DNA from: CAZAFC01 sp964484675
GTDB taxonomy: Bacteria > Patescibacteriota > Saccharimonadia > Saccharimonadales > UBA4665
NCBI GenBank assembly: GCA_964484675.1
Contig: CAZAFC010000004.1
Span: forward strand, 1-64,000
Direction: 5' to 3'
Length of the DNA stretch: 64,000 bases
A program made the translations under genes and the position numbers. The notes under the pieces were generated by a model. That model saw only the letters and a list, made by a program, of their open reading frames with translations, had not been told where the DNA came from and ran no database searches. Below are positions 1 through 7,853 of the stretch, piece by piece; the stretch's first letter is position 1; each line of letters begins with the position of its first letter.

Positions 1-133
1 CCCCAGCCAATTGTGTATATTATTCATTATTATTTTCATAGGCCTCTTTCCGGGGTCTTTTGTTATTATTGACTCATGAGCAACAATAGAACCAAGCTTC
101 CATTGAGGCAGAATTGTGAAGGTTATTTTTTAG

Positions 134-348
134 ATTCTCGCTCTTCGAACCGAATACCCAGATGAAGCAACCGACAAGACATTCGTCGGCAAAGAGTTTG
201 AGGAACTCATGGTGCTCAATCTGGCCAAGATTGACAAAGACTGGAATCGCAAATTGTGTTGCCCGAAGCGAGAGAGGCGTTCGAAAAACGCTACAAGTTT
301 TTGCGAGAACAAGCAGGCGAACTCCCATCAAAGTTCTTAGCACCTTAG
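134..348 (+). pseudogene. frameshifted remnant of an unidentified gene
   Basis: No intact gene is visible in the first 536 bases. From 134 to about 250 one frame reads as good protein (ILALRTEYPDEATDKTFVG, then EELMVLNLAKIDKDWNR). At about 251-253 the sense continues in the next frame (IVLPEAREAFEKRYKFL to a TAG at 346-348). Restoring a single missing base joins the two halves into a charged, helical C-terminus of about 70 residues. The first half follows directly on an in-frame TAG at 131 and has no start codon. The family is not recognised. It could be a decayed gene or a sequencing error in a truncated one. Nothing supportable was found at 1-133 or 349-520. Confidence 0.4.
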
Positions 349-536
349 CCATGGCTGCAACCTTCGACTCGCAACAAATCATGTAGCACTTTGACATCTT
401 CATCTGAAAGTGACACAAAGGCTATACTCCAGAACCAGAGGCCCCGCCATCAGCCCGCCGTAGGAGTTCATATTTCTGACGGTTTTAGGCTACGTTTGAG
501 GGTTCGGGTAGTAAACTGTGCTAGAATTCGATAATT

Positions 537-1379
537 ATGCCAGGACTGTTTGAAGATAGATACCCTGAGGCGCTCGCTGTCTCGGACTATTCCCTAGAAG
601 TGAATCATCTGTACATGAAAGACATGAAGCAAAGCAATGATGAAATGCGTAAGCAATTCGCACCTGTTGCCGTCTGGGTAAGGGCAGCTCTTGAGTGTAC
701 GGATGAGGGTGCCACCCATAGTACTGCCTTTATGGTTGACGATTACAACCTGAGGTCAGAGACTCCGGATACTATGCCGGAAATCGTCATTCCAAGGGTA
801 CTTCAGATAGCAGGAGAATGTGGTATAGAAATAGACTACATAGCCAGAGAAGCAGCTTGCCACGATCTGGCTAATTTGGCGTTGGATGCGTGGGAGGGGA
901 ATATAATAACTTCTCCATCGAAGAGAGATGGTGTAGTAATGTCCCGTGATGCGGTGACGGGCAAGCGTGGCCCTCGAGATGTATTACTGGAGCCAAAAAA
1001 GTCCGCTATGATTATGGCTGTACCCCTTTACCACATCTCCAGAAGAAGAAAAGCGGAAGGACGTCGTTGGTCTTGTCCAGCGCTTGCGACAATATGGCAT
1101 TTGAGCAGACTTGCAGTGACCTCTGAGATTAGCCTTGGAGATCCGCACCAGCTGAATATTGATAAGCTCGAGCAAGACCTCTCTGGAGCTAGGTGGAGTG
1201 ATCTATCACCCGTCTTGCAGATCAATCCGCAGGCCGCACCATTTGTTGCAGAACGGTCAAGATCCATCTTGCCTAAAAGTTTCTTAGGAGTTGAGTGTGC
1301 GGTGCAAGAAATCATAAGGAATGTCTTCCCTGAGACCTTCGAGGAAATCTTAGGAAGTATGAGCCATAATTTTATTTAG
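537..1379 (+). CDS. hypothetical protein, 280 aa
   Basis: Product not recognised. The protein is soluble, has no signal peptide or membrane segment, and is acidic at the N-terminus. A basic stretch (HISRRRKAEGRRW) lies near residue 165. The start is chosen because a -10-like TAGAAT (522-527) ends nine bases before the ATG, as in other leaderless genes of this window. Base composition is more AT-rich than most neighbours, which may mean recent acquisition. A small membrane-protein gene begins 11 bases after the stop and a strong terminator follows, so the two genes are probably one transcript. Function is unknown. Confidence 0.6.
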   Translation: MPGLFEDRYPEALAVSDYSLEVNHLYMKDMKQSNDEMRKQFAPVAVWVRAALECTDEGATHSTAFMVDDYNLRSETPDTMPEIVIPRVLQIAGECGIEIDYIAREAACHDLANLALDAWEGNIITSPSKRDGVVMSRDAVTGKRGPRDVLLEPKKSAMIMAVPLYHISRRRKAEGRRWSCPALATIWHLSRLAVTSEISLGDPHQLNIDKLEQDLSGARWSDLSPVLQINPQAAPFVAERSRSILPKSFLGVECAVQEIIRNVFPETFEEILGSMSHNFI

Positions 1380-1389
1380 CCACATAATT

Positions 1390-1626
1390 ATGGTGAGCAT
1401 GATGGATACGTTTCTGCAAAACCCGATTGGCAATCCGGCAGCCAACAAAGGCTTCCTAAGATATCTCCCGAGTTACAGCTCAACACAACTCAGTGTGGCC
1501 GGTGGTTTTACTCATTTATTCCCCAGTAGCCAAATCTTGCTAGCGGTAAGTTGGTTTGTAGGGTTCCTACTATTAGGGCTGGGTATTTTCTACCTCCGAA
1601 CACGACGAAAGAATAGCATCTGGTAG
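1390..1626 (+). CDS. small single-pass membrane protein
   Basis: A protein of 78 aa or slightly less. Residues about 48-69 form one hydrophobic helix (ILLAVSWFVGFLLLGLGIF), followed by a basic tail (LRTRRKNSIW). This predicts an outside N-terminus and a cytoplasmic C-terminus. Starts at 1390, 1399 and 1402 are all in frame; GGTGAG upstream of 1399 may act as a ribosome site. It follows the gene at 537-1379 by 11 bases and ends 12 bases before a terminator, so the two look like a pair. The spacing of a long acidic N-terminal segment before one helix resembles an anchored small protein. No family is recognised. Confidence 0.5.
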   Translation: MVSMMDTFLQNPIGNPAANKGFLRYLPSYSSTQLSVAGGFTHLFPSSQILLAVSWFVGFLLLGLGIFYLRTRRKNSIW

Positions 1627-1638
1627 CTCAGAGATATT

Positions 1639-1668
1639 AAAAGCCCGCAGATTGAGCTGCGGGCTTTT
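1639..1668 (+). terminator. rho-independent terminator, bidirectional
   Basis: Perfect 12-bp stem (AAAAGCCCGCAG at 1639-1650 with CTGCGGGCTTTT at 1657-1668) and a six-base loop, with a T-run on both strands. It sits between the small membrane gene and the convergent NTF2-like gene and can serve both. Confidence 0.9.
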
Positions 1669-1704
1669 GGTTTTAGAAATTTTAGCTCCTTGCAGTTGCT
1701 TGAG

Positions 1705-2208
1705 CTACTTGAGCTGTGCCCATAGGCTTTGCGTGTCTAGATATTGCCTCATGACGTCAATCTTGCCTTCGGCGTTGACATGGTAGACAAAACATTGCAC
1801 GACTTTGTACTTTTCGCCTAAGAGGTTTTTGGGGTCTTTGGGCCAAGGCCAGTGATTGGCGTTGCCAAATGCGATCACATCCTCGCTCAGGGTGCCAATG
1901 TTCCAATATTCAAATACACCCCAATCTTTGGCCATCGCATTTGTTATCATAACCGGCTCCTTTTGGTCTGACGAGCCGGTTTTGAGCCACGACATGACCT
2001 GTTCTCTGCCCTTGAGCACCTTGAGATAAGGCATCAGGCCCCACTCGATGTCATCCGCAATCTGAGCTTCAATAGCCGGGATGTCACTTGCGGCAACTCC
2101 GTATATCAACCTCGACATAGGCGTTGCCTGCGAGCCCGGCTTGAGCGTTTCGCTGTTTAGGTCAATTGGCCGCGTGCTTTCGATATCAAGGTCGTCGAAT
2201 CCGTCCAT
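1705..2208 (-). CDS. SnoaL/NTF2-like (ketosteroid-isomerase fold) protein
   Basis: A 167-aa protein of the NTF2-like superfamily, a cone-shaped fold used by isomerases, hydrolases and binding proteins. Typical elements are the helix-strand start (YGVAASDIPAIEAQIADDIEW), the segment around LKGREQVMSWL, and the paired strands ending KYKVVQCFVYHVNAEGKI. No signal peptide or catalytic residue set allows a reaction to be named. It is cytoplasmic and of usual family length with an extra N-terminal tail of about 25 residues. It is divergent from the TetR gene at 2381 across 172 bases, which makes it a possible target of that regulator. Confidence 0.7.
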   Translation of the reverse strand: MDGFDDLDIESTRPIDLNSETLKPGSQATPMSRLIYGVAASDIPAIEAQIADDIEWGLMPYLKVLKGREQVMSWLKTGSSDQKEPVMITNAMAKDWGVFEYWNIGTLSEDVIAFGNANHWPWPKDPKNLLGEKYKVVQCFVYHVNAEGKIDVMRQYLDTQSLWAQLK

Positions 2209-2367
2209 ATTTGTCTCCTTTTTTATTCATTTAATACCATACATAAGCATAAACCCCTTCTGAATATATTGTCAACAAATTCGACACTGTGTTTCATTTT
2301 CAACCAAAATCACCTCCTGGAAGATCGCAATTCGACAAAGAAAGTCGCCAATACCGCCAAGATAGGA

Positions 2368-2373
2368 TATAGT
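2368..2373 (+). promoter_or_regulatory. -10 box of a leaderless TetR gene
   Basis: TATAGT ends seven bases before the ATG at 2381 and no Shine-Dalgarno sequence fits. The transcript would begin at or beside the start codon. Confidence 0.6.
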
Positions 2374-2380
2374 TGCACGC

Positions 2381-2965
2381 ATGCAGCGCAGAACAGGGCT
2401 CCGAGAGCAAAAGAAACAGCGCGTGCTACATACCGTGCATCAAACGGCAGTGGCACTTTTTACCCAGCAGGGCTACGATGCCGTGTCTATGGAAGATATC
2501 GCAAAGGCGTCCGGGATCTCTCGGAGTACTCTTTATAGGCATTTTACGACCAAAGAAGCAACGGTTTTGCACGACGACCTCAACCCAGTGCTTCTTGATG
2601 CGTTTCGCAATCAACCAACTGATATAACCACTCTCCAGGCGCTTCGCAATACATTACATGACGTGCTCATGCCGCCAAGCGCCGCCCAGGCAAGCAAGCT
2701 GCACGATCAGCGCTATAGCCTCATCCGAGCGGTTCCCCAGCTGCGCATAGCCATGCTGCAAGAGTTGGCCAAAACGAGCGACGCACTTATAGAGCTGATC
2801 GCCGAGCGCACAAAGCGCCCAGCAAATGACGCCAGCGTTCGCACCTTGGCACATGCGCTGATGGGTATAGCGATCGGCATTGTGCTGAGCTTGGGCGAGC
2901 ATGAGGATTACCTTGCGAGATTTGATCAAGCCTTGCAGCAACTCGAAGCCGGATTTGTGCTCTAG
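2381..2965 (+). CDS. TetR/AcrR family regulator
   Basis: A 194-aa one-component repressor. The N-terminal helix-turn-helix domain is clear: FTQQGYDAVSMEDIAKASG, then ISRSTLYRHFTTKEAT at about residues 28-62. The C-terminal two thirds is helical and variable, the ligand and dimer domain. Family members normally repress a divergent or adjacent gene; here the divergent neighbour is the NTF2-like gene (1705-2208), but no clear palindrome was found between them. The start at 2381 is set by TATAGT seven bases upstream. The ligand cannot be predicted. Confidence 0.88.
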   Translation: MQRRTGLREQKKQRVLHTVHQTAVALFTQQGYDAVSMEDIAKASGISRSTLYRHFTTKEATVLHDDLNPVLLDAFRNQPTDITTLQALRNTLHDVLMPPSAAQASKLHDQRYSLIRAVPQLRIAMLQELAKTSDALIELIAERTKRPANDASVRTLAHALMGIAIGIVLSLGEHEDYLARFDQALQQLEAGFVL

Positions 2966-2981
2966 CCCTTAGGCTGAGTGC

Positions 2982-2987
2982 TATACT
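2982..2987 (+). promoter_or_regulatory. -10 box of a leaderless P-loop gene
   Basis: TATACT ends six bases before the ATG at 2994. The intergenic space to the preceding TetR stop is only 28 bases. Confidence 0.6.
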
Positions 2988-2993
2988 TGACGC

Positions 2994-3548
2994 ATGACCG
3001 ACAACATTCCTCATTTGCTCAAGCCAGACACGCCGTTGATGCTTAGTGACGGCACGGAAGTATACAAAGAACTCGCCAAAACTTACAAAACGCACAAAGT
3101 CGGATACTACATTCTGGCTCCATCCGGTGCCGGAAAAACGCACTTTGTGAATTCGCAGGCAGAAAAGCATTGGCTGGATGGAGATTTGCTGTGGATGCTG
3201 ACCAATGCGCACCCTGCTGGTGCATGGTGGCTCGAGGGGATTGATGCGATTCAAGAGATCGCGCGCCGAAGCGATGTCATTACGGAACAGGCAAAGAAAC
3301 TGGGCTTCTGGGTGATTGGAGCCGATAAAGACACTATTACGCCTGATGCGATCGTGCTTCCGCCTTGGGAGGTCCATAAGAAATACATCACTACTCGCGA
3401 GCAGGAAAACTATGACGGTGGGGCGACAAGTGCGGATTTTGGGCAAGTCTTAGGGCATAGACAGTGGATAGAAAAGAACTGTGTAGACGTGCCGAAGTTC
3501 GATAGCGTAGCGCAAGCCGCGCATTATTTGGCAAGCCAAGCAAAGTAG
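2994..3548 (+). CDS. P-loop NTPase/kinase-like protein
   Basis: A 184-aa cytoplasmic protein. A Walker A motif (APSGAGKT, residues 42-49) follows a hydrophobic strand (VGYYIL), as in small nucleoside or adaptor kinases and AAA_18-like proteins. The rest has WVIGADKD and IVLPPWEVHKKYITTRE, but no clear Walker B or lid motif. It is preceded by its own TATACT box, so it is not simply in the TetR operon. The substrate is unknown. Nucleotide binding is well supported and kinase activity is a guess from size. Confidence 0.65.
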   Translation: MTDNIPHLLKPDTPLMLSDGTEVYKELAKTYKTHKVGYYILAPSGAGKTHFVNSQAEKHWLDGDLLWMLTNAHPAGAWWLEGIDAIQEIARRSDVITEQAKKLGFWVIGADKDTITPDAIVLPPWEVHKKYITTREQENYDGGATSADFGQVLGHRQWIEKNCVDVPKFDSVAQAAHYLASQAK

Positions 3549-3688
3549 CGGCAATTGCCGAGTCAGATTCGATCCTTGCTCAGTTCTTTCAGGAGAGCAA
3601 CCCGCAAACTTCTCCGTGCCCAAGCCAAGCGGGCTACATAACTCACATTCTTCGCGCATAAAGACCATTGATTCTTATACCAAAAATG

Positions 3689-3694
3689 TATAAA
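3689..3694 (+). promoter_or_regulatory. -10 box upstream of the phosphoribosyltransferase operon
   Basis: TATAAA at 3689-3694, with TGTATAA repeated at 3688 and 3699, just before the ATG at 3706. Transcription probably starts near 3700. Confidence 0.5.
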
Positions 3695-3705
3695 ATCTGT
3701 ATAAG

Positions 3706-4977
3706 ATGATAGACGCAAGCCAGCACTATATCCGGATCGAGCCAACCATACTCGCTCGTCAATGGAAAAGGTACGGTGACGCCTATCGGGATATCGAGAA
3801 TTGCCTGCCCCGGTACGGCAGCGTGCCTGCTGCATTCATGTTTAAAACCCACCCGCTCGGTGGGTTTTTGCTTAGGCGCGAGCCGCCCAGTCCATTGCAG
3901 GACTTTTTTCACCTCGCTGATTCCAAGTTCATATTGACTCATGCTGGCCGCAGATATTCCAGAGGCCTCGATTATTATCCCGGACTTCGCAAAGATCTCC
4001 CCGACCCGCACAAGATTCGCTCTATGCTCAAAACCATACGCGATATAGCCGATCTTTTTGGAACTATTGACGCAAAGGCAAAGATTGACTCAGTATACGC
4101 TGCGATGGCGCAGGACTATGTGCGCAATTATCTGCTTATTCTGTATCACGCGTTCAGGGTGATTGGCTATCGCCAAAACTTGATTATTGCCCACCAGGAA
4201 ACGCTCAACCAGCTGAATAATCAGTTAAAGTCGGTCATTCTCAATACCGAGGTTTCGTTGTTTAAGTATTGTTCAGCCGAGGGAGAGGTAGCGAGCCTGC
4301 CAGTCGGCGAGTTAAAGGCTGCGGCGGCGCACCTTCGGCAGTTTTTCGGTGCCAACGAAGCATACATCGACGACATGCGCGATGGCAAGCTCATCCGGGA
4401 AGTTCGAGAGATGGACAGCCTCACACACATTTTCCACTTTGCGAAAAAGATTGCCGACATGCGCATGCAGCCGAATACGCTCCTTGTCGGCTTGCAATAT
4501 GGCGGCATCGAGCTGCCCTTTGCCGTGAACGCGGTACGTGTGCTATCCGGAAAACAGGTGCTCCCGGCGATGACGCTCAAGATTTCGCACTATTCGAGCA
4601 AGGCATTTACACCCAAGCAGATCAACGACGTCGCGATTTTTTCTTCGGAACAACAGTTCATCAAAGACGTTTCTGCCGCTTGGGTTCTCGATGATTCGAT
4701 CTCAACGGCTCGCTCAGTTGAGAGCGTCGTGCGCCTATTTGGCCCGCGTATCGCGATTCATATCGGCGTCGTCGCATTCAAAGTTTCCAATCGATATCAC
4801 CACCTGACCATGGAAGGACACGGCGGCTTTAGCCCGACAGTCGCGCTGGGCAGCATCATATTATGCCAGGCAAATTATAGCTCGACATACAAAAGAAACA
4901 GCTACCTCAACAGATCAGGAGTCTTCGATGTCAACAAATACCACTTATATAAAATGCTTGGGAAGGAGTTGCTATGA
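3706..4977 (+). CDS. phosphoribosyltransferase-like protein
   Basis: A protein of up to 423 aa with a type I phosphoribosyltransferase-like C-terminal half. The PRPP-binding loop is LDDSISTARS at about residues 327-336, and LQYGGIELPFA near residue 263 resembles the flexible PP-loop region. The N-terminal 200 residues are helical and not recognised. Known relatives transfer ribose 5-phosphate from PRPP to a base or amine. It is the first gene of an operon: the next gene starts in an ATGA overlap. The start is uncertain because a terminator-like hairpin lies at 3844-3869; ATG 3838 or a later codon could be the true start. The acceptor molecule is unknown. Confidence 0.72.
   Translation: MIDASQHYIRIEPTILARQWKRYGDAYRDIENCLPRYGSVPAAFMFKTHPLGGFLLRREPPSPLQDFFHLADSKFILTHAGRRYSRGLDYYPGLRKDLPDPHKIRSMLKTIRDIADLFGTIDAKAKIDSVYAAMAQDYVRNYLLILYHAFRVIGYRQNLIIAHQETLNQLNNQLKSVILNTEVSLFKYCSAEGEVASLPVGELKAAAAHLRQFFGANEAYIDDMRDGKLIREVREMDSLTHIFHFAKKIADMRMQPNTLLVGLQYGGIELPFAVNAVRVLSGKQVLPAMTLKISHYSSKAFTPKQINDVAIFSSEQQFIKDVSAAWVLDDSISTARSVESVVRLFGPRIAIHIGVVAFKVSNRYHHLTMEGHGGFSPTVALGSIILCQANYSSTYKRNSYLNRSGVFDVNKYHLYKMLGKELL
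3844..3869 (+). terminator. terminator-like hairpin inside the 5' part of the PRTase operon
   Basis: A 10-bp stem (AAAACCCACC with GGTGGGTTTT), a five-base loop and a T-run lie about 150 bases after the promoter and inside the reading frame that begins at 3706. It has the form of an intrinsic terminator or attenuator. If it works, the real start of the protein lies at or after 3838 and 3700-3870 is a regulatory leader. No known riboswitch class was recognised in the leader. Confidence 0.5.
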
Positions 4978-5663
4978 GCAATCTCATTGTATTTGATTTC
5001 GACGGCACGCTGGCCGACATTACCGAGCTGCACAAACAGGCTTGGCACGAAGTTATCCAGGTCGTGGGTTTGCACGGAGAACTCGCTGCGTATCTCCCTT
5101 ATGAAAGATTTCTGCTTGAGCGATTCGATAGCGCTGATCGCATACGCAAAAGCTTTTTCGCCTCTGATATAGATCGACTCACGCTCGAATTTTTCTTCAA
5201 TACCAAAGATGCTGGCACTATCACGGCGCGGCTTTTGGACCTGAAGGAAAGTCACCTGCTCCACCTTCTTGACATTCGCTCGCCGCTCGAAGTATCCAGG
5301 TTGTATGCCAAGAATATCTTTCAGGCTATCGACATGCTGCTCGGCCGCCAGTATAAGCTGGGCATCATTTCCAGCACGCGCGAGTCGGTCATTATAAAAA
5401 CTCTCAGGAATTATAAATTGGACGAGTGCTTCTCGTTTATTATCGGCGAAGAATCGATGAAAGATGGCAAAACCGAACTTCGTAAATATGACGCGCGTGT
5501 TCGCGATAAAATCCCGCGCCGCTTGCTCGCAGAGGGCAAAGAGCAGCCGTATTATATTGGCGATGACGCACGAATGGACAGTCTGCTTGCCCGAAATTAT
5601 GGGTTCAAGTTTTTACAAATACCGCGGCAAGCTGATTTTCTGCTGCTAAAGGAATGGCTATGA
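4974..5663 (+). CDS. HAD-superfamily phosphatase
   Basis: A 229-aa haloacid dehalogenase-fold hydrolase. Motif I (FDFDGTLAD) is at residues 6-14 with the nucleophile and general acid aspartates; motif II is the serine in GIISSTRES; motif III is probably one of the lysines before YYIGDDARMDS, which is motif IV. A helical cap lies between motifs I and II, as in phosphoglycolate phosphatase or beta-phosphoglucomutase relatives. Start and stop overlap both neighbours by ATGA, indicating translational coupling. In context it probably removes a phosphate from the ribosyl product made by the neighbouring enzymes. Substrate is inferred only. Confidence 0.85.
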   Translation: MSNLIVFDFDGTLADITELHKQAWHEVIQVVGLHGELAAYLPYERFLLERFDSADRIRKSFFASDIDRLTLEFFFNTKDAGTITARLLDLKESHLLHLLDIRSPLEVSRLYAKNIFQAIDMLLGRQYKLGIISSTRESVIIKTLRNYKLDECFSFIIGEESMKDGKTELRKYDARVRDKIPRRLLAEGKEQPYYIGDDARMDSLLARNYGFKFLQIPRQADFLLLKEWL

Positions 5664-6940
5664 AACTACTCAAAATCTGCGACGTGCAGAACATATATGA
5701 AGCGCGCACTTTGGGCGAACATGGAGTTGACTTTATCGGGCTCCACTATGTTTCGGCAAACGACAAGGCCAGGTCCGAGGACCTGAAAACGATCATCCGG
5801 CTGTGTCGCCAGGATTTCCCCAAGACAAAAACCGTTTTGGTCACCAAAGAGCAGGACCCTGGCGCGCTGATCGAACTCATTAACGAATTCGAGTGCGACG
5901 GCGTCCAGCTGCACTATGCGGCCAGCGCTTCGATCGTCGCCCATTTGCGGGCCGAATTCGGCGATCAGCTGCTTCTCTTCTCGGTCGTTGTTGCTGGCGA
6001 GCCATACGATGAACTTGCGCTTGATTATGTGGACTATGTCATCCTCGACAAGAACTACACAGGCGGTACGGGCGCAAAAATTACAGATAACGCGCGCCTG
6101 AGGCTTGTGCAGAAGCTGGCGGGCCGGCGTGTGCTTCTTGCCGGCGGCATTGATACCAATGCTATTGCCGCCATGAACGCCGAAAGCATCGATGGCTTCG
6201 ACGTCCAGTCTTCAGTGAAGAGCGATGAGCGCACTGGATTTGAAAATATCTCCTACCAAAAACTTCGCCCGCTGCTTGCGGCAATCGGCAAGACGCCGGC
6301 CCTCATGCGCCCCGGCCAGGTAGGCTTTTCTGTGTCGCCCGATGACGTGCTTCCCAATTATTTTGGAGCTTGCGACTTCTGGCATTTCGATTTCTTTGAT
6401 GATGTTTTTGGCATGCATACGGACACGGACGCATTGCTTGCGGCCGTCCGCGCGCACGCGCGTCGTAATTCTCATTTTCGCTTTCAGATTCATATCTTTT
6501 CTCCCCAGGAAAACTATGTCACGCAGATCATGAACGAACTAGAGAAGCTCGCCGTTAAGTCGCTGGAGTTTTATATTCACCACGACTACGAGACGATGCG
6601 AAACTATCCGCTGGAAGGTCGGGCATATGCGTCGCTCGATACAAAAAATATCATCAGCGGGAATTTTCCGCTCAAGAAACCATTGTCACGCGAAAAGATT
6701 GTGCTTTGTCTTCAGTCCGAGCACCACGCCGAAAGGAACGTCAACACCAATACTGCCATGAGGTTAATCGATGAGTTTTGGAACAAACATATCGAGGTAA
6801 CGCTCGACCGCGGCATTTCGCCGGACGACTTGAACTACACCTTTGATCGGCCGGTTGATGTTGTTTCGGGAAGATATCTGCGCGAACATGGCAAAAACGG
6901 ATACAACGATTTAAGAAGGAGTTTGAAAAATGTCGGCTAA
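5660..6940 (+). CDS. TrpF-like isomerase fused to a second TIM-barrel-like domain
   Basis: A 426-aa protein. Residues 1-210 match phosphoribosylanthranilate isomerase: KIC with Cys7, the TVLV strand, GVQLH, ILD with Asp130 before GGTG (135-138), and LLAGGI. Both catalytic residues known in TrpF (Cys7 and the late Asp) are kept, so Amadori chemistry on a phosphoribosyl-amine is plausible. Residues 215-426 look like a ribulose-phosphate 3-epimerase-type barrel (GFSVSPDDVLP, WHFDFFDDVFG, EFYIHHDYETM). The start at 5660 has AAAGGA directly before the upstream ATG at 5654 and overlaps the HAD stop by ATGA. No tryptophan genes are nearby, so the substrate is probably not phosphoribosylanthranilate. 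Confidence 0.78.
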   Translation: MKLLKICDVQNIYEARTLGEHGVDFIGLHYVSANDKARSEDLKTIIRLCRQDFPKTKTVLVTKEQDPGALIELINEFECDGVQLHYAASASIVAHLRAEFGDQLLLFSVVVAGEPYDELALDYVDYVILDKNYTGGTGAKITDNARLRLVQKLAGRRVLLAGGIDTNAIAAMNAESIDGFDVQSSVKSDERTGFENISYQKLRPLLAAIGKTPALMRPGQVGFSVSPDDVLPNYFGACDFWHFDFFDDVFGMHTDTDALLAAVRAHARRNSHFRFQIHIFSPQENYVTQIMNELEKLAVKSLEFYIHHDYETMRNYPLEGRAYASLDTKNIISGNFPLKKPLSREKIVLCLQSEHHAERNVNTNTAMRLIDEFWNKHIEVTLDRGISPDDLNYTFDRPVDVVSGRYLREHGKNGYNDLRRSLKNVG

Positions 6941-7853
6941 CATGCGGCTAGCGATTATCGATGTTGGGACGCTCAAGTCCAAATTTGAAATACGAGAGTT
7001 CGATGAGAATGGCAACGGCAGCGTCATCTACAGAGACAAGAAGTTAACCGTGCTTGGGCGCGACCTTCAGAAGAACAATAATAAAATTCTCGGCAAGTCG
7101 ATCGCGATTACCATAGAGGCGCTCAGCGAATTTAAGGCTCTGATGAAAACGTATCATGTCGCTCGATATGAGGCGATCACAACTGAAGCTGTTCGCAAAG
7201 CGGCAAATGCCGAAGAGGCCTTGGCCCGCATCACGGGCGCCACGGGCATCTCTCTCCGTGTGCTGACGCACGGCGATGAGGCGCGGATTTTCTTCAACCA
7301 TGTCGCAAAAGATTTCCCCGGCAAGCGCATCGCCGTGGCGGACATTGGAGGCGGGAGCGTTCAGCTGGCTATTGGCAAAGACGAAAAGATTGAGCACCTG
7401 TATCTCTTCAAGACTGGCACATACTTTATGCAAGAAGAGTTATCCGACTCACACCATCCAACGGCCGCGGAGATTGCGAATGCGCGGGCCTACATCAAGA
7501 AAGAATTTGCCGAGCTGGCAAAGCAGCACACCACCGTCGACGAATTCATTTATGGAAGCACGAATATTATCAACTTTATGGAAGCCGTGCAAGTCCCACT
7601 CGCCCCATCCGGCTACGAAGCGCCACATGCGTACCGCGCCGCACGCGCCGATCTCGAATCGCTCTTTGAGCGTATTATTGCCCTCACTTACGAAGACAGA
7701 ATGGCGATGTTTCCGGACGAACCGTATTATATGTGGTCTGCCGACAATGCACTTTTGAATGTCTTTGGCTTTATGGATGCACTCAGCATCACAAGCACCA
7801 TTCCTAGCAATGAAAATATCTCAAGTGGTTTGTTCAGCGAGCTAATCTCGTAA
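6930..7853 (+). CDS. Ppx/GppA-like phosphatase (ASKHA fold)
   Basis: A 307-aa protein of the exopolyphosphatase/guanosine pentaphosphatase family. The phosphate-1 region is IIDVGTLKSKFEI near the N-terminus and the second phosphate loop is VADIGGGSVQLAIG around residues 134-147; EAITTEAVRKAANAEEAL is also typical. It lacks the HD-like C-terminal extension of long GppA enzymes. It has an AGGAG ribosome site eight bases before the ATG and overlaps the preceding gene by 11 bases, so it is the last gene of the operon. It could hydrolyse polyphosphate, (p)ppGpp or the phosphorylated product of this operon. Its 3' end overlaps the convergent gene by 12 bases. Confidence 0.82.
   Translation: MSANMRLAIIDVGTLKSKFEIREFDENGNGSVIYRDKKLTVLGRDLQKNNNKILGKSIAITIEALSEFKALMKTYHVARYEAITTEAVRKAANAEEALARITGATGISLRVLTHGDEARIFFNHVAKDFPGKRIAVADIGGGSVQLAIGKDEKIEHLYLFKTGTYFMQEELSDSHHPTAAEIANARAYIKKEFAELAKQHTTVDEFIYGSTNIINFMEAVQVPLAPSGYEAPHAYRAARADLESLFERIIALTYEDRMAMFPDEPYYMWSADNALLNVFGFMDALSITSTIPSNENISSGLFSELIS

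Noticed and set aside
3706..3840. Known riboswitch class in the PRTase leader
   Set aside because: No consensus of a known purine, PRPP-linked, guanidine, TPP, FMN or SAM class could be matched by eye, so only an unknown attenuator is proposed.
3643..4011. Minus-strand open frame of 122 codons
   Set aside because: Overlaps the PRTase leader and coding start; no promoter or motif. The hairpin there is better read as a plus-strand terminator or attenuator.
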